Shown: piece by piece, positions 36,914 through 44,634 of the stretch
Layout of the letters: each line of letters begins with the position of its first letter
Position numbering within the stretch: the stretch's first letter is position 1
Assembly: GCA_014381755.1 (NCBI GenBank)
Contig: JACNLB010000081.1
Span: forward strand, 1-56,590
Source of the DNA: Fidelibacterota bacterium
Lineage (GTDB): Bacteria > Fidelibacterota > Marinisomatia > Marinisomatales > TCS55
Length of the DNA stretch: 56,590 nucleotides
Direction: 5' to 3'
Program-made: the position numbers and the translations under genes
The notes under the pieces: model-generated
The model's input: only the letters and a program-made list of their open reading frames with translations
The model's database searches: none
Told to the model about the DNA's origin: nothing

Positions 36914-37657
36914 ATGAAAAAACGTTATTTTTTAATTATTTTCACATCAATTATTTTCACGTCGTGTTCATCTACAAAACCAGTGGATGAAGACCTCCAG
37001 GTTCAATTTGACCGTGCCATGAATTATCTGGAAAAGAAGCGGTATCTTCGTGCGCAAGAGGAATTTAACAATGTGGCCATAAGAGGATTACACACTGATT
37101 TGGGAGATGATGCACAATTTTATCTCGGCGAATCATATTTTTTAAATAAAGAATATGTTTTAGCAATTTCTGAATATGATCGCCTGATTCGTCGCATGGG
37201 ATTTAGTGAATTTGTACAGCAGGCACGCTGGCGTATTTGTCAATCCTATGTTGAACAATCGCCTAAATATTTTCATGAGCAGTCTTCCACAGATCGGGCA
37301 TTGAGCAAATTACAGGAATTTCTGGATGATTATCCAACATCAGAATTTAATGAAAAAGCTTTGGAAACTATCGCCGGCATGCGTAATAAACTTGCAACAA
37401 AATTGTACGAATCAGGCCGATTGTATATTAAAATGGAGGAGTATGAATCAGCGATTATTACGTATGAAGATCTACTTGCAAAATATTACGATACTGAATT
37501 TGTAGAAGATGCGCATTTCCAAATTGTGAAATGTCATAGCTTATTGGGTGATTCAGAGAAAGCTGCAGATTATCTGGAGAAAAACAGAAAACAATTTACA
37601 GATGAAGATCTTCTGGCTGCGGCTGAAAAACTCGTAAACAAAAAAGATAAGAATTAA
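36914..37657 (+). CDS. bamD: Outer-membrane assembly lipoprotein BamD
   Basis: Lipoprotein of the BAM complex, which folds barrel proteins into the outer membrane with BamA. The lipobox IIFTSC ends in Cys18. Then follow TPR repeats of BamD type: FDRAMNYLEKKRYLRAQEEF, DDAQFYLGESYFLNKEYVLA, the ISEYDRLIRRMG segment, LQEFLDDYPTSEFNEKA and YESGRLYIKMEEYESAIITY. At 247 residues it is the normal size. It lies directly after two envelope genes and before nadD. Confidence 0.93.
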   Translation: MKKRYFLIIFTSIIFTSCSSTKPVDEDLQVQFDRAMNYLEKKRYLRAQEEFNNVAIRGLHTDLGDDAQFYLGESYFLNKEYVLAISEYDRLIRRMGFSEFVQQARWRICQSYVEQSPKYFHEQSSTDRALSKLQEFLDDYPTSEFNEKALETIAGMRNKLATKLYESGRLYIKMEEYESAIITYEDLLAKYYDTEFVEDAHFQIVKCHSLLGDSEKAADYLEKNRKQFTDEDLLAAAEKLVNKKDKN

Positions 37658-37666
37658 ATTGTAACC

Positions 37667-38251
37667 ATGAAAAAAGTTTGCCTTTTCGGCGGCACGTTTG
37701 ACCCTCCACACATCGGTCATTTATTGGTTGCCCAAACAGTGGCGGAAGCTGAACATTTTGAAAAGATCACATTTGTTCTGGCCCATCACCCTCCATTCAA
37801 AAATAATTTTTCTAATGTAGAACATCGCCTTTCCATGTTAAAAATGGCTGTGTCCGGAAATCCGAATTTTGATATTTCTGAAATTGAGCTGGAAAGGGGA
37901 GGAGTCTCTTTCACGATTGATACAATTAAGGAATACAAGGAAATTGAAGATTTGAAATCAAATGAAATACATTATTTAATTGGAAGTGATTCACTTATGA
38001 ACCTTCACAAGTGGGATAGGGCAGATGAAATTTTGCAGGAATGCCAAGTCTTGGTTGCTATTCGACCGGGATTTAGACCCAGTTCTGTTCCGGGTTGGGT
38101 TTTAAGACAAATTCAATTTGCTAATATTCCCCGTTTCGAAATTTCATCCACCACAATTCGAAAGCGCTGGACGGAAGATAAAACCATTCGTTATATGGTG
38201 ACGCAGCCTGTCTGGGAATTTATAAACGCCCATAACCTTTACTCGAAATGA
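37667..38251 (+). CDS. nadD: Nicotinate-nucleotide adenylyltransferase
   Basis: Makes deamido-NAD from nicotinate mononucleotide and ATP in NAD synthesis. The nucleotidyltransferase signature GGTFDPPHIGH near the N-terminus carries the HxGH site, and the second signature ISSTTIRKRW near the C-terminus is the ISSTxIR motif. FTIDTIKEY and LIGSDSLMNLHKW are typical of NadD. The 194 residues match the family. It sits nine bases after bamD and overlaps the exchanger gene by 4 nt. Confidence 0.95.
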   Translation: MKKVCLFGGTFDPPHIGHLLVAQTVAEAEHFEKITFVLAHHPPFKNNFSNVEHRLSMLKMAVSGNPNFDISEIELERGGVSFTIDTIKEYKEIEDLKSNEIHYLIGSDSLMNLHKWDRADEILQECQVLVAIRPGFRPSSVPGWVLRQIQFANIPRFEISSTTIRKRWTEDKTIRYMVTQPVWEFINAHNLYSK

Positions 38252-39168
38252 CCTTAAGTATAACTCTATTAATTTTAGGTGGACTTTTCCTTTATTACGG
38301 AGCAGAATGGATTGTCCGCGGCGGAAGCCATTTTGCAGCCCGAATGGGATTATCTCCTTTGGTCATTGGGTTGACAATTATCGCATTTGGAACGTCCTTA
38401 CCGGAGATGGTTGTAAGCCTGGCGGCTGCGGTTAAAGACGCTCCGTCCATTGCCATCGGAAACGTAGTTGGATCAAATATAGCAAATGTCGGATTGGTAT
38501 TGGGATTAAGTGCATTTTTATTTCCCATAACGATTACCTATTTAAAAATACAGAAGGACCTGATCATTTATATGATTGCTGCTTTCGTGTTTACACTTTT
38601 TGTTTCCGATGGCTTGATCCAACGTTACGAAGGTGCAATCTTGTTTGGAGGAATAATTTTATATACGTGGTACGCCATTACCCATCCCCGCCATCGTGTG
38701 GAAAAAAATACTGAAGGTAAAGATTCAATTTCCAAATGTTTTATCTATGTTTTATTGGGATCTGTTTTTCTATATTTTGGAGCCACACTGTTTGTTGAGG
38801 GTGCAGTTACGTTGGCAGAGTTAATGGGGGTAAGCAATGTTGTGATTGGAATGTCAGTGGTTGCCCTTGGCACATCTTTACCGGAATTAGCCACATCCGT
38901 TGTTGCCGCATTTCATAAAGAAAGTGGTATTTCAGTCGGCAATATTATTGGATCAAATTTATTTAATATATTGTCTGTCATTGGGTTAGTCAGTTTTTTG
39001 CATCCATTGCAAGCACCTAAGGAAATAATGCATTTTGAAATTCCATTTATGCTGGCTTTTGGCTTTGTTCTTTTTCCTATCGCATTGCTCAAACAGCCGA
39101 TTTCAAAAGTATCATCAGCTATTTTGCTGATAGGTTATATTTCGTTCATTGTTTTACTGTTTAATTAG
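38248..39168 (+). CDS. Sodium/calcium exchanger family protein (CaxA/YrbG type)
   Basis: Membrane antiporter with two inverted NCX repeats. The first alpha repeat reads GTSLPEMVVSLAAA followed by IAIGNVVGSNIANVGLVLG; the second reads GTSLPELATSVVAA followed by ISVGNIIGSNLFNILSVIG. About ten hydrophobic spans fit the family topology, and 306 residues is usual. By family knowledge it exchanges calcium for sodium (or protons) across the inner membrane. It overlaps nadD by 4 nt and stands three bases before ftsE. Confidence 0.93.
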   Translation: MTLSITLLILGGLFLYYGAEWIVRGGSHFAARMGLSPLVIGLTIIAFGTSLPEMVVSLAAAVKDAPSIAIGNVVGSNIANVGLVLGLSAFLFPITITYLKIQKDLIIYMIAAFVFTLFVSDGLIQRYEGAILFGGIILYTWYAITHPRHRVEKNTEGKDSISKCFIYVLLGSVFLYFGATLFVEGAVTLAELMGVSNVVIGMSVVALGTSLPELATSVVAAFHKESGISVGNIIGSNLFNILSVIGLVSFLHPLQAPKEIMHFEIPFMLAFGFVLFPIALLKQPISKVSSAILLIGYISFIVLLFN

Positions 39169-39171
39169 ATA

Positions 39172-39825
39172 ATGATCCGATTAAAAAACGTATCTTATAC
39201 ATATCGAAAAGGCTTTGGCTTGGCGAATATCGACCTTTCTATCGAGGATGGCGAATTCGTATTTCTTATCGGTCCAACCGGTTCGGGAAAAACAACATTG
39301 TTACGTTTGATGCATATGGACATTTTTCCTGAAAGTGGAAAAGTAACTATTGGGGAGTTTGATTCGGACACAATTAAAAAGCGAAAAATTCCCACATTAC
39401 GCAGATCGATTGGTTTAATCTCTCAAAGTTATCATCTTCTTGATGATCGAAATCTTTTTGAAAATGTGGCATTGCCTTTGCATGTAATTGGCCACAATCA
39501 AAATGAAATTTCTGAAGCTGTGGAAGAAGCGTTGGATGAAGTAGGGCTTGCAGGGTTAGATGATCATTTTCCCCAAGAATTATCCGGTGGTGAACAGCAA
39601 CGAGCCTGCTTGGCCCGAGCATTGATTAAAGATCCGGAAATTATTCTTGCTGATGAGCCTACGGGAAACCTGGATCCGGTGACCTCTTTTGACTTGGTCA
39701 AATTACTTGAAGAAATCAACAGGGAAGGCACCACTGTCTTTATGGCTTCCCATAATTACAGCTTAATCAAAAGCCGCAATCATCGCATTGTAGAAATACA
39801 TGATGGAAAGCTTCGAAGCGCGTAA
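39172..39825 (+). CDS. ftsE: Cell division ATP-binding protein FtsE
   Basis: ATPase half of the FtsEX complex, which controls peptidoglycan hydrolases during division. Walker A is GPTGSGKTT (residues 34-42), signature LSGGEQQRACLARAL, Walker B IILADEPTGNLD, H-loop ASHNY. The first 30 residues contain VSYTYRKGFGLANIDLSIEDGEF, typical of FtsE. Its stop overlaps the ftsX ATG by one base, so the pair is coupled. Confidence 0.93.
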   Translation: MIRLKNVSYTYRKGFGLANIDLSIEDGEFVFLIGPTGSGKTTLLRLMHMDIFPESGKVTIGEFDSDTIKKRKIPTLRRSIGLISQSYHLLDDRNLFENVALPLHVIGHNQNEISEAVEEALDEVGLAGLDDHFPQELSGGEQQRACLARALIKDPEIILADEPTGNLDPVTSFDLVKLLEEINREGTTVFMASHNYSLIKSRNHRIVEIHDGKLRSA

Positions 39826-40691
39826 TGGACAAATTCTTATTTTTATTTAGTGAGGGATTAAAAAATCTATGGCGGCATAAATTAACTGTTTTTACAGCTG
39901 TTTTTTCTGTATTTCTCTCTTTGTCTACAATCGGTGTGTTATTTATCGCAGAGCAAAACACACATAAATTGATTGAATACATGCGTTCGAAATATAAGAT
40001 TGAAGTTTTTTTTGACGGAACAGTCTCGAATGAACAAGCTGAAAAATATGTTGAAGAAATAAGAAAAATTCCCGGAGTATATTCAACGACGCTGATTACA
40101 AAAGACGAAGCGCTAAAAGTTTACAGTTCACAATTTGGAGATGATTTAACTGAATTCCTTGAGTATAATCCTTTACCGCCCAGTTGCGTTGTAAACATCA
40201 AGCGTCAAAACGATGGAAAATTGAAAATTAATCCTATTATTAAGCGAATTAAGGAAATTGAGGGTGTGGATACGGTCAATCATCAAGGCAGGCTAATTCA
40301 CAGAATAGAATCGTTTTATGAACAAGGCTTATTAGGATTATCCGGTATTGCTTTTGCAATTATACTCGTCACCGTTATGATTATTTCCAATACGATTAAA
40401 TTGACAATTTATTCTAAAAAGGATTTGATCAAGGCATTAAAAATGATCGGAGCCACACATACGTTTATTCGCATGCCATTCATATTAGAAGGTGTATTCC
40501 AAGCTGTGATTGGTGCAGCGTTGGCATCAGCTTTACTGTATGGTGCAGTGGTTGGTGCAAATGAACTATTAAGTCAATTGACTGTTTTTACCATAAATGT
40601 AGAATGGATGTTTTTGAGTTGGTTATTTTTAATAGCAATTGTCATCAGCCTTTTTGGCAGCAGCCGAGCAATTTCCAGGTTTTTAAAGTAA
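39825..40691 (+). CDS. ftsX: Cell division protein FtsX
   Basis: Integral membrane partner of FtsE. It has a cytoplasmic N-terminus with GLKNLWRHKLTVFTAVFSVFL, a first membrane span, a periplasmic loop (about residues 45-170; FFDGTVSNEQAEKYVEEIRK, VYSTTLITKDEALKVY), and three C-terminal spans including ILVTVMIISNTIKLTIYSKK and the MKMIGAT-like region KALKMIGATHTFIRMPFI. The 288 residues are normal. Confidence 0.93.
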   Translation: MDKFLFLFSEGLKNLWRHKLTVFTAVFSVFLSLSTIGVLFIAEQNTHKLIEYMRSKYKIEVFFDGTVSNEQAEKYVEEIRKIPGVYSTTLITKDEALKVYSSQFGDDLTEFLEYNPLPPSCVVNIKRQNDGKLKINPIIKRIKEIEGVDTVNHQGRLIHRIESFYEQGLLGLSGIAFAIILVTVMIISNTIKLTIYSKKDLIKALKMIGATHTFIRMPFILEGVFQAVIGAALASALLYGAVVGANELLSQLTVFTINVEWMFLSWLFLIAIVISLFGSSRAISRFLK

Positions 40692-40731
40692 TTTTTCCTC
40701 TGAATAGCGTCTTGTAACCAAAATTGGAAAC

Positions 40732-40748
40732 AGTTTAAATTCTAAACT
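40732..40748. promoter_or_regulatory. Dyad ahead of hrcA (possible operator)
   Basis: AGTTTA (40732-40737) and TAAACT (40743-40748) are inverted repeats 5 nt apart, just upstream of the hrcA ATG at 40753. The expected CIRCE element (TTAGCACTC-N9-GAGTGCTAA) is not present in the 61-nt gap. This dyad could be an operator or chance AT-rich symmetry. Confidence 0.25.
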
Positions 40749-40752
40749 AATT

Positions 40753-41781
40753 ATGTATCTTAAAAAGTCAGATATATCTTCTCGCCAGCAGCAAGTTCTG
40801 AAAGCTATAATAGAGGATTACATCATGGATCATGTGCCGATTGGGTCAAATGTACTCAAGGAAAGACATGCATTTAATTATAGTCCAGCCACATTGAGGC
40901 ATACAATGGCTAACTTGGAAAAAAAGAATTTATTGATGCATACATATACATCATCAGGCCGCATCCCCACTGACCTCGGTTACCGCTATTATGTAGATCA
41001 TTTAATGCAGCAATCTGATAATGCACTGGAAAATTATACTAATGTTGAAAATAAACTGCATGAATCATCTAATAGTATTGATGATTTGCTAAAAACCACT
41101 GCTTCGATGCTATCGAAGATTAGTCATTTATTTGGTGTAGCCATGATACTGCAATATGAACGCAGTATATTGAATGAAATTGAATTAGTCCCTTTATCAT
41201 CAGATCGTCTTATGGTTGTATTGGGAATGAAATCGGGCGTTGTTCGTTCCATCGTCTTGAATTTGAATATGACTGTTAACAGCAATGAAATCATCAAAAT
41301 TACTTCACTGCTGAAGGAAAAATTATTAGGTCTTTCTCTAAAGGAAATCCAAGGAACAATTGCCGAACGAATGAAAGATTCACCTTTGTCTGATCATGAA
41401 ATAGTGCAAATTTTGCTGAATCATCCGGAAGAGCATTTCAACATCCCGGACAGCCAATTAATATTTACGTCTTCAAATAGAGAATTGTTGGATCAGCCTG
41501 AATATCAACAAGTAAATAATTTGCAAAAAACACTTGAAGCAATTGATAATGAAAACGTGACTCAATATTTCAAGACTCATTTGAATAAACAAAATAATTA
41601 TATGCTTATCGGCAATGAAAATATGGAAACGATCTATAATGATTGCTCCATAGTAACGCATGTTTTTGGCGGATCATCGTTTCAAGGCCAGATTGGCATT
41701 ATTGGTCCAACGCGTATCCCTTATGCCAATGTTTTAAGAATTCTAACCAATTTTACGGAGATTATGAATCGTGTCTGTTAA
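40753..41781 (+). CDS. hrcA: Heat-inducible transcription repressor HrcA
   Basis: DNA-binding repressor of class I heat-shock genes in many bacteria. A winged-helix N-terminus is seen (SSRQQQVLKAIIEDYIMDHV, GSNVLKERHAFNYSPATLRH), followed by the family motif SSGRIPTDLGYRYYVD and then a C-terminal regulatory domain ending in GSSFQGQIGIIGPTRIPYANV. At 342 residues the length is standard. It heads hrcA-grpE-dnaJ, overlapping grpE by 11 nt; dnaK is not in the window. Confidence 0.94.
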   Translation: MYLKKSDISSRQQQVLKAIIEDYIMDHVPIGSNVLKERHAFNYSPATLRHTMANLEKKNLLMHTYTSSGRIPTDLGYRYYVDHLMQQSDNALENYTNVENKLHESSNSIDDLLKTTASMLSKISHLFGVAMILQYERSILNEIELVPLSSDRLMVVLGMKSGVVRSIVLNLNMTVNSNEIIKITSLLKEKLLGLSLKEIQGTIAERMKDSPLSDHEIVQILLNHPEEHFNIPDSQLIFTSSNRELLDQPEYQQVNNLQKTLEAIDNENVTQYFKTHLNKQNNYMLIGNENMETIYNDCSIVTHVFGGSSFQGQIGIIGPTRIPYANVLRILTNFTEIMNRVC

Positions 41782-42310
41782 AACAGAAAAAAAGAAAAAC
41801 AAAAAAGCTGAACAAAAGAAAAAACTATCTAAAAAGGAGCAGAAGCTAGAAAAAAATATTGAAGAATTAACACTTCAATTAAGTGAAGTTGAGGATAAAC
41901 ATATTCGTCTAAAAGCTGAATTTGATAATTTTCGCAAGCGAAAAGAACAAGAGTTTATTAATCTCATTCGCTATGAAGGTGCTGATGTCATTAAGAATAT
42001 GATTACGATTGCAGACGATTTAGATCGCATGAAAGATGCTGTGAAACATCCGGAACACTCGGATAGTTCTGATTCCATAAAAAAGGGAATGGATTTAATC
42101 TTGCAAAAAATCTATAAATTATTTGAAGAACGGGGTATTGAATCGTTCTGCGACGTGGGAGATATTCTTAATTCGGAATTGCATGATGCATTAATGGTCA
42201 GGGAAGAAAAAGATAAAAAGGAAAATGAAATTTTGGAGGTGTTTGAGAAGGGTTATAAGTATAAAGACCGCATTATTCGTCATGCAAAGGTTGTGGTTAA
42301 TAAAATATGA
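41771..42310 (+). CDS. grpE: Nucleotide exchange factor GrpE
   Basis: Exchange factor that releases ADP from DnaK. The GTG start at 41771 lies inside the hrcA end. A lysine-rich N-terminus and long coiled coil (about residues 25-75) lead to the conserved DNFRKRKEQEF segment, then the C-terminal beta domain with NSELHDALMV and GYKYKDRIIRHAKVVV. At 179 residues it is normal. It overlaps dnaJ by 4 nt. Confidence 0.95.
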   Translation: MSVKTEKKKNKKAEQKKKLSKKEQKLEKNIEELTLQLSEVEDKHIRLKAEFDNFRKRKEQEFINLIRYEGADVIKNMITIADDLDRMKDAVKHPEHSDSSDSIKKGMDLILQKIYKLFEERGIESFCDVGDILNSELHDALMVREEKDKKENEILEVFEKGYKYKDRIIRHAKVVVNKI

Positions 42311-43428
42311 AAGATTTATATGAAGTCTTGGGAGTCAGCAAAAACTCTTCCAAAGACGAAATAAAAAAAGCCTACCGCAAAGTAGCGTTGAATAATCATC
42401 CTGATAAAAATCCGGATGATAAAGAAGCAGAAACAAGATTTAAGGAAGCTGCGGAAGCCTACAGTGTATTAAGCAGCGATCAAAAGCGTCAGCAATATGA
42501 TCAATTTGGCCATGCCGGTGTTGGCATGGGAGATCAAAGTCAAGGGTTTGGTGGAGGCGGATTCCATCACATGTCCATGGATGATATATTCAGCCAATTT
42601 GGTGATGTGTTTGGTGGAGATATATTTGGCAGCATTTTTGGCGGAAACAGGGGAGGCCAAACAGTTCGTCGTGGAAAAGATCTGCGAGCTACTCTCCAAC
42701 TAAAATTCAGCGAAATAGTTACCGGAATAGAAAAAACCATAAAAATTAAACGGTTGGAGCATTGTGATGCATGCCAGGGAAGCGGTGCCGCTCCCGGTGT
42801 GAGTCCTACCATGTGCCAGCAATGCGGCGGAGTGGGACGCATACGGCAAATGTCCCAGTCATTTATTTTTCAATCAGTTGTGGAAAGAGAATGTCCCATA
42901 TGTAAAGGGTCAGGAAAAGTCATCACAAAACCCTGTAAAAGCTGCAGTCAGGGGCTGGTTAGGAAAGGTGTTGCCGTAAAAGTAAAGGTTCCAGCCGGTG
43001 TAGAATCAGGAAATTATATGCGATTGGACGGACAGGGAAACAAAGGAGAATCCCGCCATCCTGCTGGTGATCTTGTAGTATTTTTTGAAGAGGAAAATCA
43101 TCCTCATTTTGTTCGTGATGGTGAACATGTATTTCTGGAAGCAGTCATTTCATACAGTATGGCCGCAATGGGCACTGCCATTAATGTTCCAACGATTGAC
43201 GGTAGTAAAGTCAGTTTAAAAATTCCAGCTGGTATTCAATCCGGACAAATACTGCGTATGCGAAAAAAAGGGTTTCCAATGTTGCGTAGTTCTTCACGAG
43301 GTGATCAATTAGTTCGTATACATGTTGAAACGCCATCCGGCTTAAATAAAAAACAAAAATCATTATTTGACGAATTGAAATCTCAAGAGAATAAAATAAA
43401 ACAGCCATTTCGAAAAATCAAACTCTGA
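42307..43428 (+). CDS. dnaJ: Chaperone protein DnaJ
   Basis: Type I J-domain co-chaperone of DnaK. The HPD motif is at residues 31-33 in the J domain (DLYEVLGVSKNSSKDEIKKA). A Gly/Phe-rich region follows, then a zinc-binding domain with four Cys motifs: CDACQGSG, CQQCGGVG, CPICKGSG and CKSCSQGL (the last lacks the usual final Gly pattern), and the two C-terminal substrate-binding domains. Length 373 fits. The ComEA-like gene starts on the last base of its stop. Confidence 0.96.
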   Translation: MKDLYEVLGVSKNSSKDEIKKAYRKVALNNHPDKNPDDKEAETRFKEAAEAYSVLSSDQKRQQYDQFGHAGVGMGDQSQGFGGGGFHHMSMDDIFSQFGDVFGGDIFGSIFGGNRGGQTVRRGKDLRATLQLKFSEIVTGIEKTIKIKRLEHCDACQGSGAAPGVSPTMCQQCGGVGRIRQMSQSFIFQSVVERECPICKGSGKVITKPCKSCSQGLVRKGVAVKVKVPAGVESGNYMRLDGQGNKGESRHPAGDLVVFFEEENHPHFVRDGEHVFLEAVISYSMAAMGTAINVPTIDGSKVSLKIPAGIQSGQILRMRKKGFPMLRSSSRGDQLVRIHVETPSGLNKKQKSLFDELKSQENKIKQPFRKIKL

Positions 43429-43859
43429 TGACTATATTTACTCAAAAAGAGAAGTTTATCTTTCAATTCTTAATCATATCAGTTGCAGTCGGGTTAGGTG
43501 TTGGCACAATCAGAAAAACATACTTTAAACCAGATTATTCCTCACAAATTGAAAATGAAATTTTAGAATTTGAATCTAAAAGCGCTGATATTGTATTATC
43601 TGATTTAAATAATTTTGATGCACCCTTATTAAAAACGGATGACATTAAACATAAGATTACCGTAAAATTGATTGATATAAATACAGCTCAAAAGAATGAT
43701 TTGTTAACGTTGCCGAAGATTGGCCCTGTTACAGCTGAACGAATTATAAGATATCGAGATGATTTCGGTTTATTTAAATCAATTAATGACCTAGTGAATG
43801 TTAAAGGAATTGGGCCAAAAACACTTGAAAAATTGAAACCCTTTATAAAAATAGATTAA
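43428..43859 (+). CDS. ComEA-like helix-hairpin-helix protein
   Basis: A single membrane anchor (about residues 12-28, FIFQFLIISVAVGLGVG) leads to a linker and a C-terminal double helix-hairpin-helix (about 80-143): IDINTAQKNDLLTLPKIGPV followed by GIGPKTLEKLKPF. ComEA-type proteins bind incoming DNA in the periplasm during natural transformation; similar HhH modules occur in GspK-like proteins. dprA, another transformation gene, is 6 kb downstream. The downstream membrane protein gene begins two bases later. Confidence 0.85.
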   Translation: MTIFTQKEKFIFQFLIISVAVGLGVGTIRKTYFKPDYSSQIENEILEFESKSADIVLSDLNNFDAPLLKTDDIKHKITVKLIDINTAQKNDLLTLPKIGPVTAERIIRYRDDFGLFKSINDLVNVKGIGPKTLEKLKPFIKID

Positions 43860-43860
43860 T

Positions 43861-44616
43861 ATGAAAATAAAATTAAGTAAACGACAGTTTCGTTCTGATT
43901 TATTGGAACTGTTTATTGCTCTCACTTTTATATTTATGGTCATTACCATTTATATTCCAAAAGCTATTTGGGAAGAAGAGAGTCAAGCAGAAAATCAGAG
44001 CAGATTTTATATGCAAAATATTTTTAATGTGGAATCATTCTACAGTACATTGACAGATTCCTTCAACGTGGATGGGCTTTGGGCAATTAATCTTATAAAT
44101 GCAGTCCGGGATTCAGTTATGGCAGACTCAACGTATTTGGGAGATAGAGTTCTGTCTTTAAGCGGTAAGGATGTTGCGGTTAACATCCCAAATGGATTCG
44201 ATGTTGATTTTGATACTACCTTTGGGTTTCCAAGAGTTCGACGGGATACAATAATGGATACTACGTATACAATTGTTATGTTTCTTGAAGATCTAGGAAG
44301 GAATGATACAATTTTTATCCAACATAAAAAGTTTACTGAATATGAAGAGAAGCCAAATTTTGTAGCAAAAATTGCTTCAGAATCAAAAGAAAGATCCGAG
44401 TTAACTAATTATTATGATTCATACCAACCAGATGAAACGATGCTTCATTGCCCATTAACAAATGAACTTTATAAAATTGACGTAGCTGACGATCGAAACA
44501 GTGTTCGTGTGGCTAGCCCAATTACTGATCTATATAAAGAACGGCGCTATTTAATATTTTCGTTTAAAGCACACAATCACGGATATATTAACGACGGAAT
44601 TCGCAGCTGGGATTAA
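43861..44616 (+). CDS. Membrane-anchored protein of unknown function
   Basis: I do not recognise this family. A single hydrophobic helix near the N-terminus (about residues 15-36, ELFIALTFIFMVITIYIPKA) precedes a 210-residue soluble part, predicted periplasmic. After the helix comes a charged helical stretch (EEESQAENQSRFYMQNIF), the arrangement seen in pilin-like proteins, but there is no prepilin cleavage motif. A conserved-looking HCPLTNELYKIDV segment lies near residue 200. It is packed between the ComEA-like and GspL/PilM-like genes, which suggests a shared export or pilus-type task; this is inference. Confidence 0.7.
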   Translation: MKIKLSKRQFRSDLLELFIALTFIFMVITIYIPKAIWEEESQAENQSRFYMQNIFNVESFYSTLTDSFNVDGLWAINLINAVRDSVMADSTYLGDRVLSLSGKDVAVNIPNGFDVDFDTTFGFPRVRRDTIMDTTYTIVMFLEDLGRNDTIFIQHKKFTEYEEKPNFVAKIASESKERSELTNYYDSYQPDETMLHCPLTNELYKIDVADDRNSVRVASPITDLYKERRYLIFSFKAHNHGYINDGIRSWD

Positions 44617-44634
44617 AGTTTTTAAGTTCTCGCT

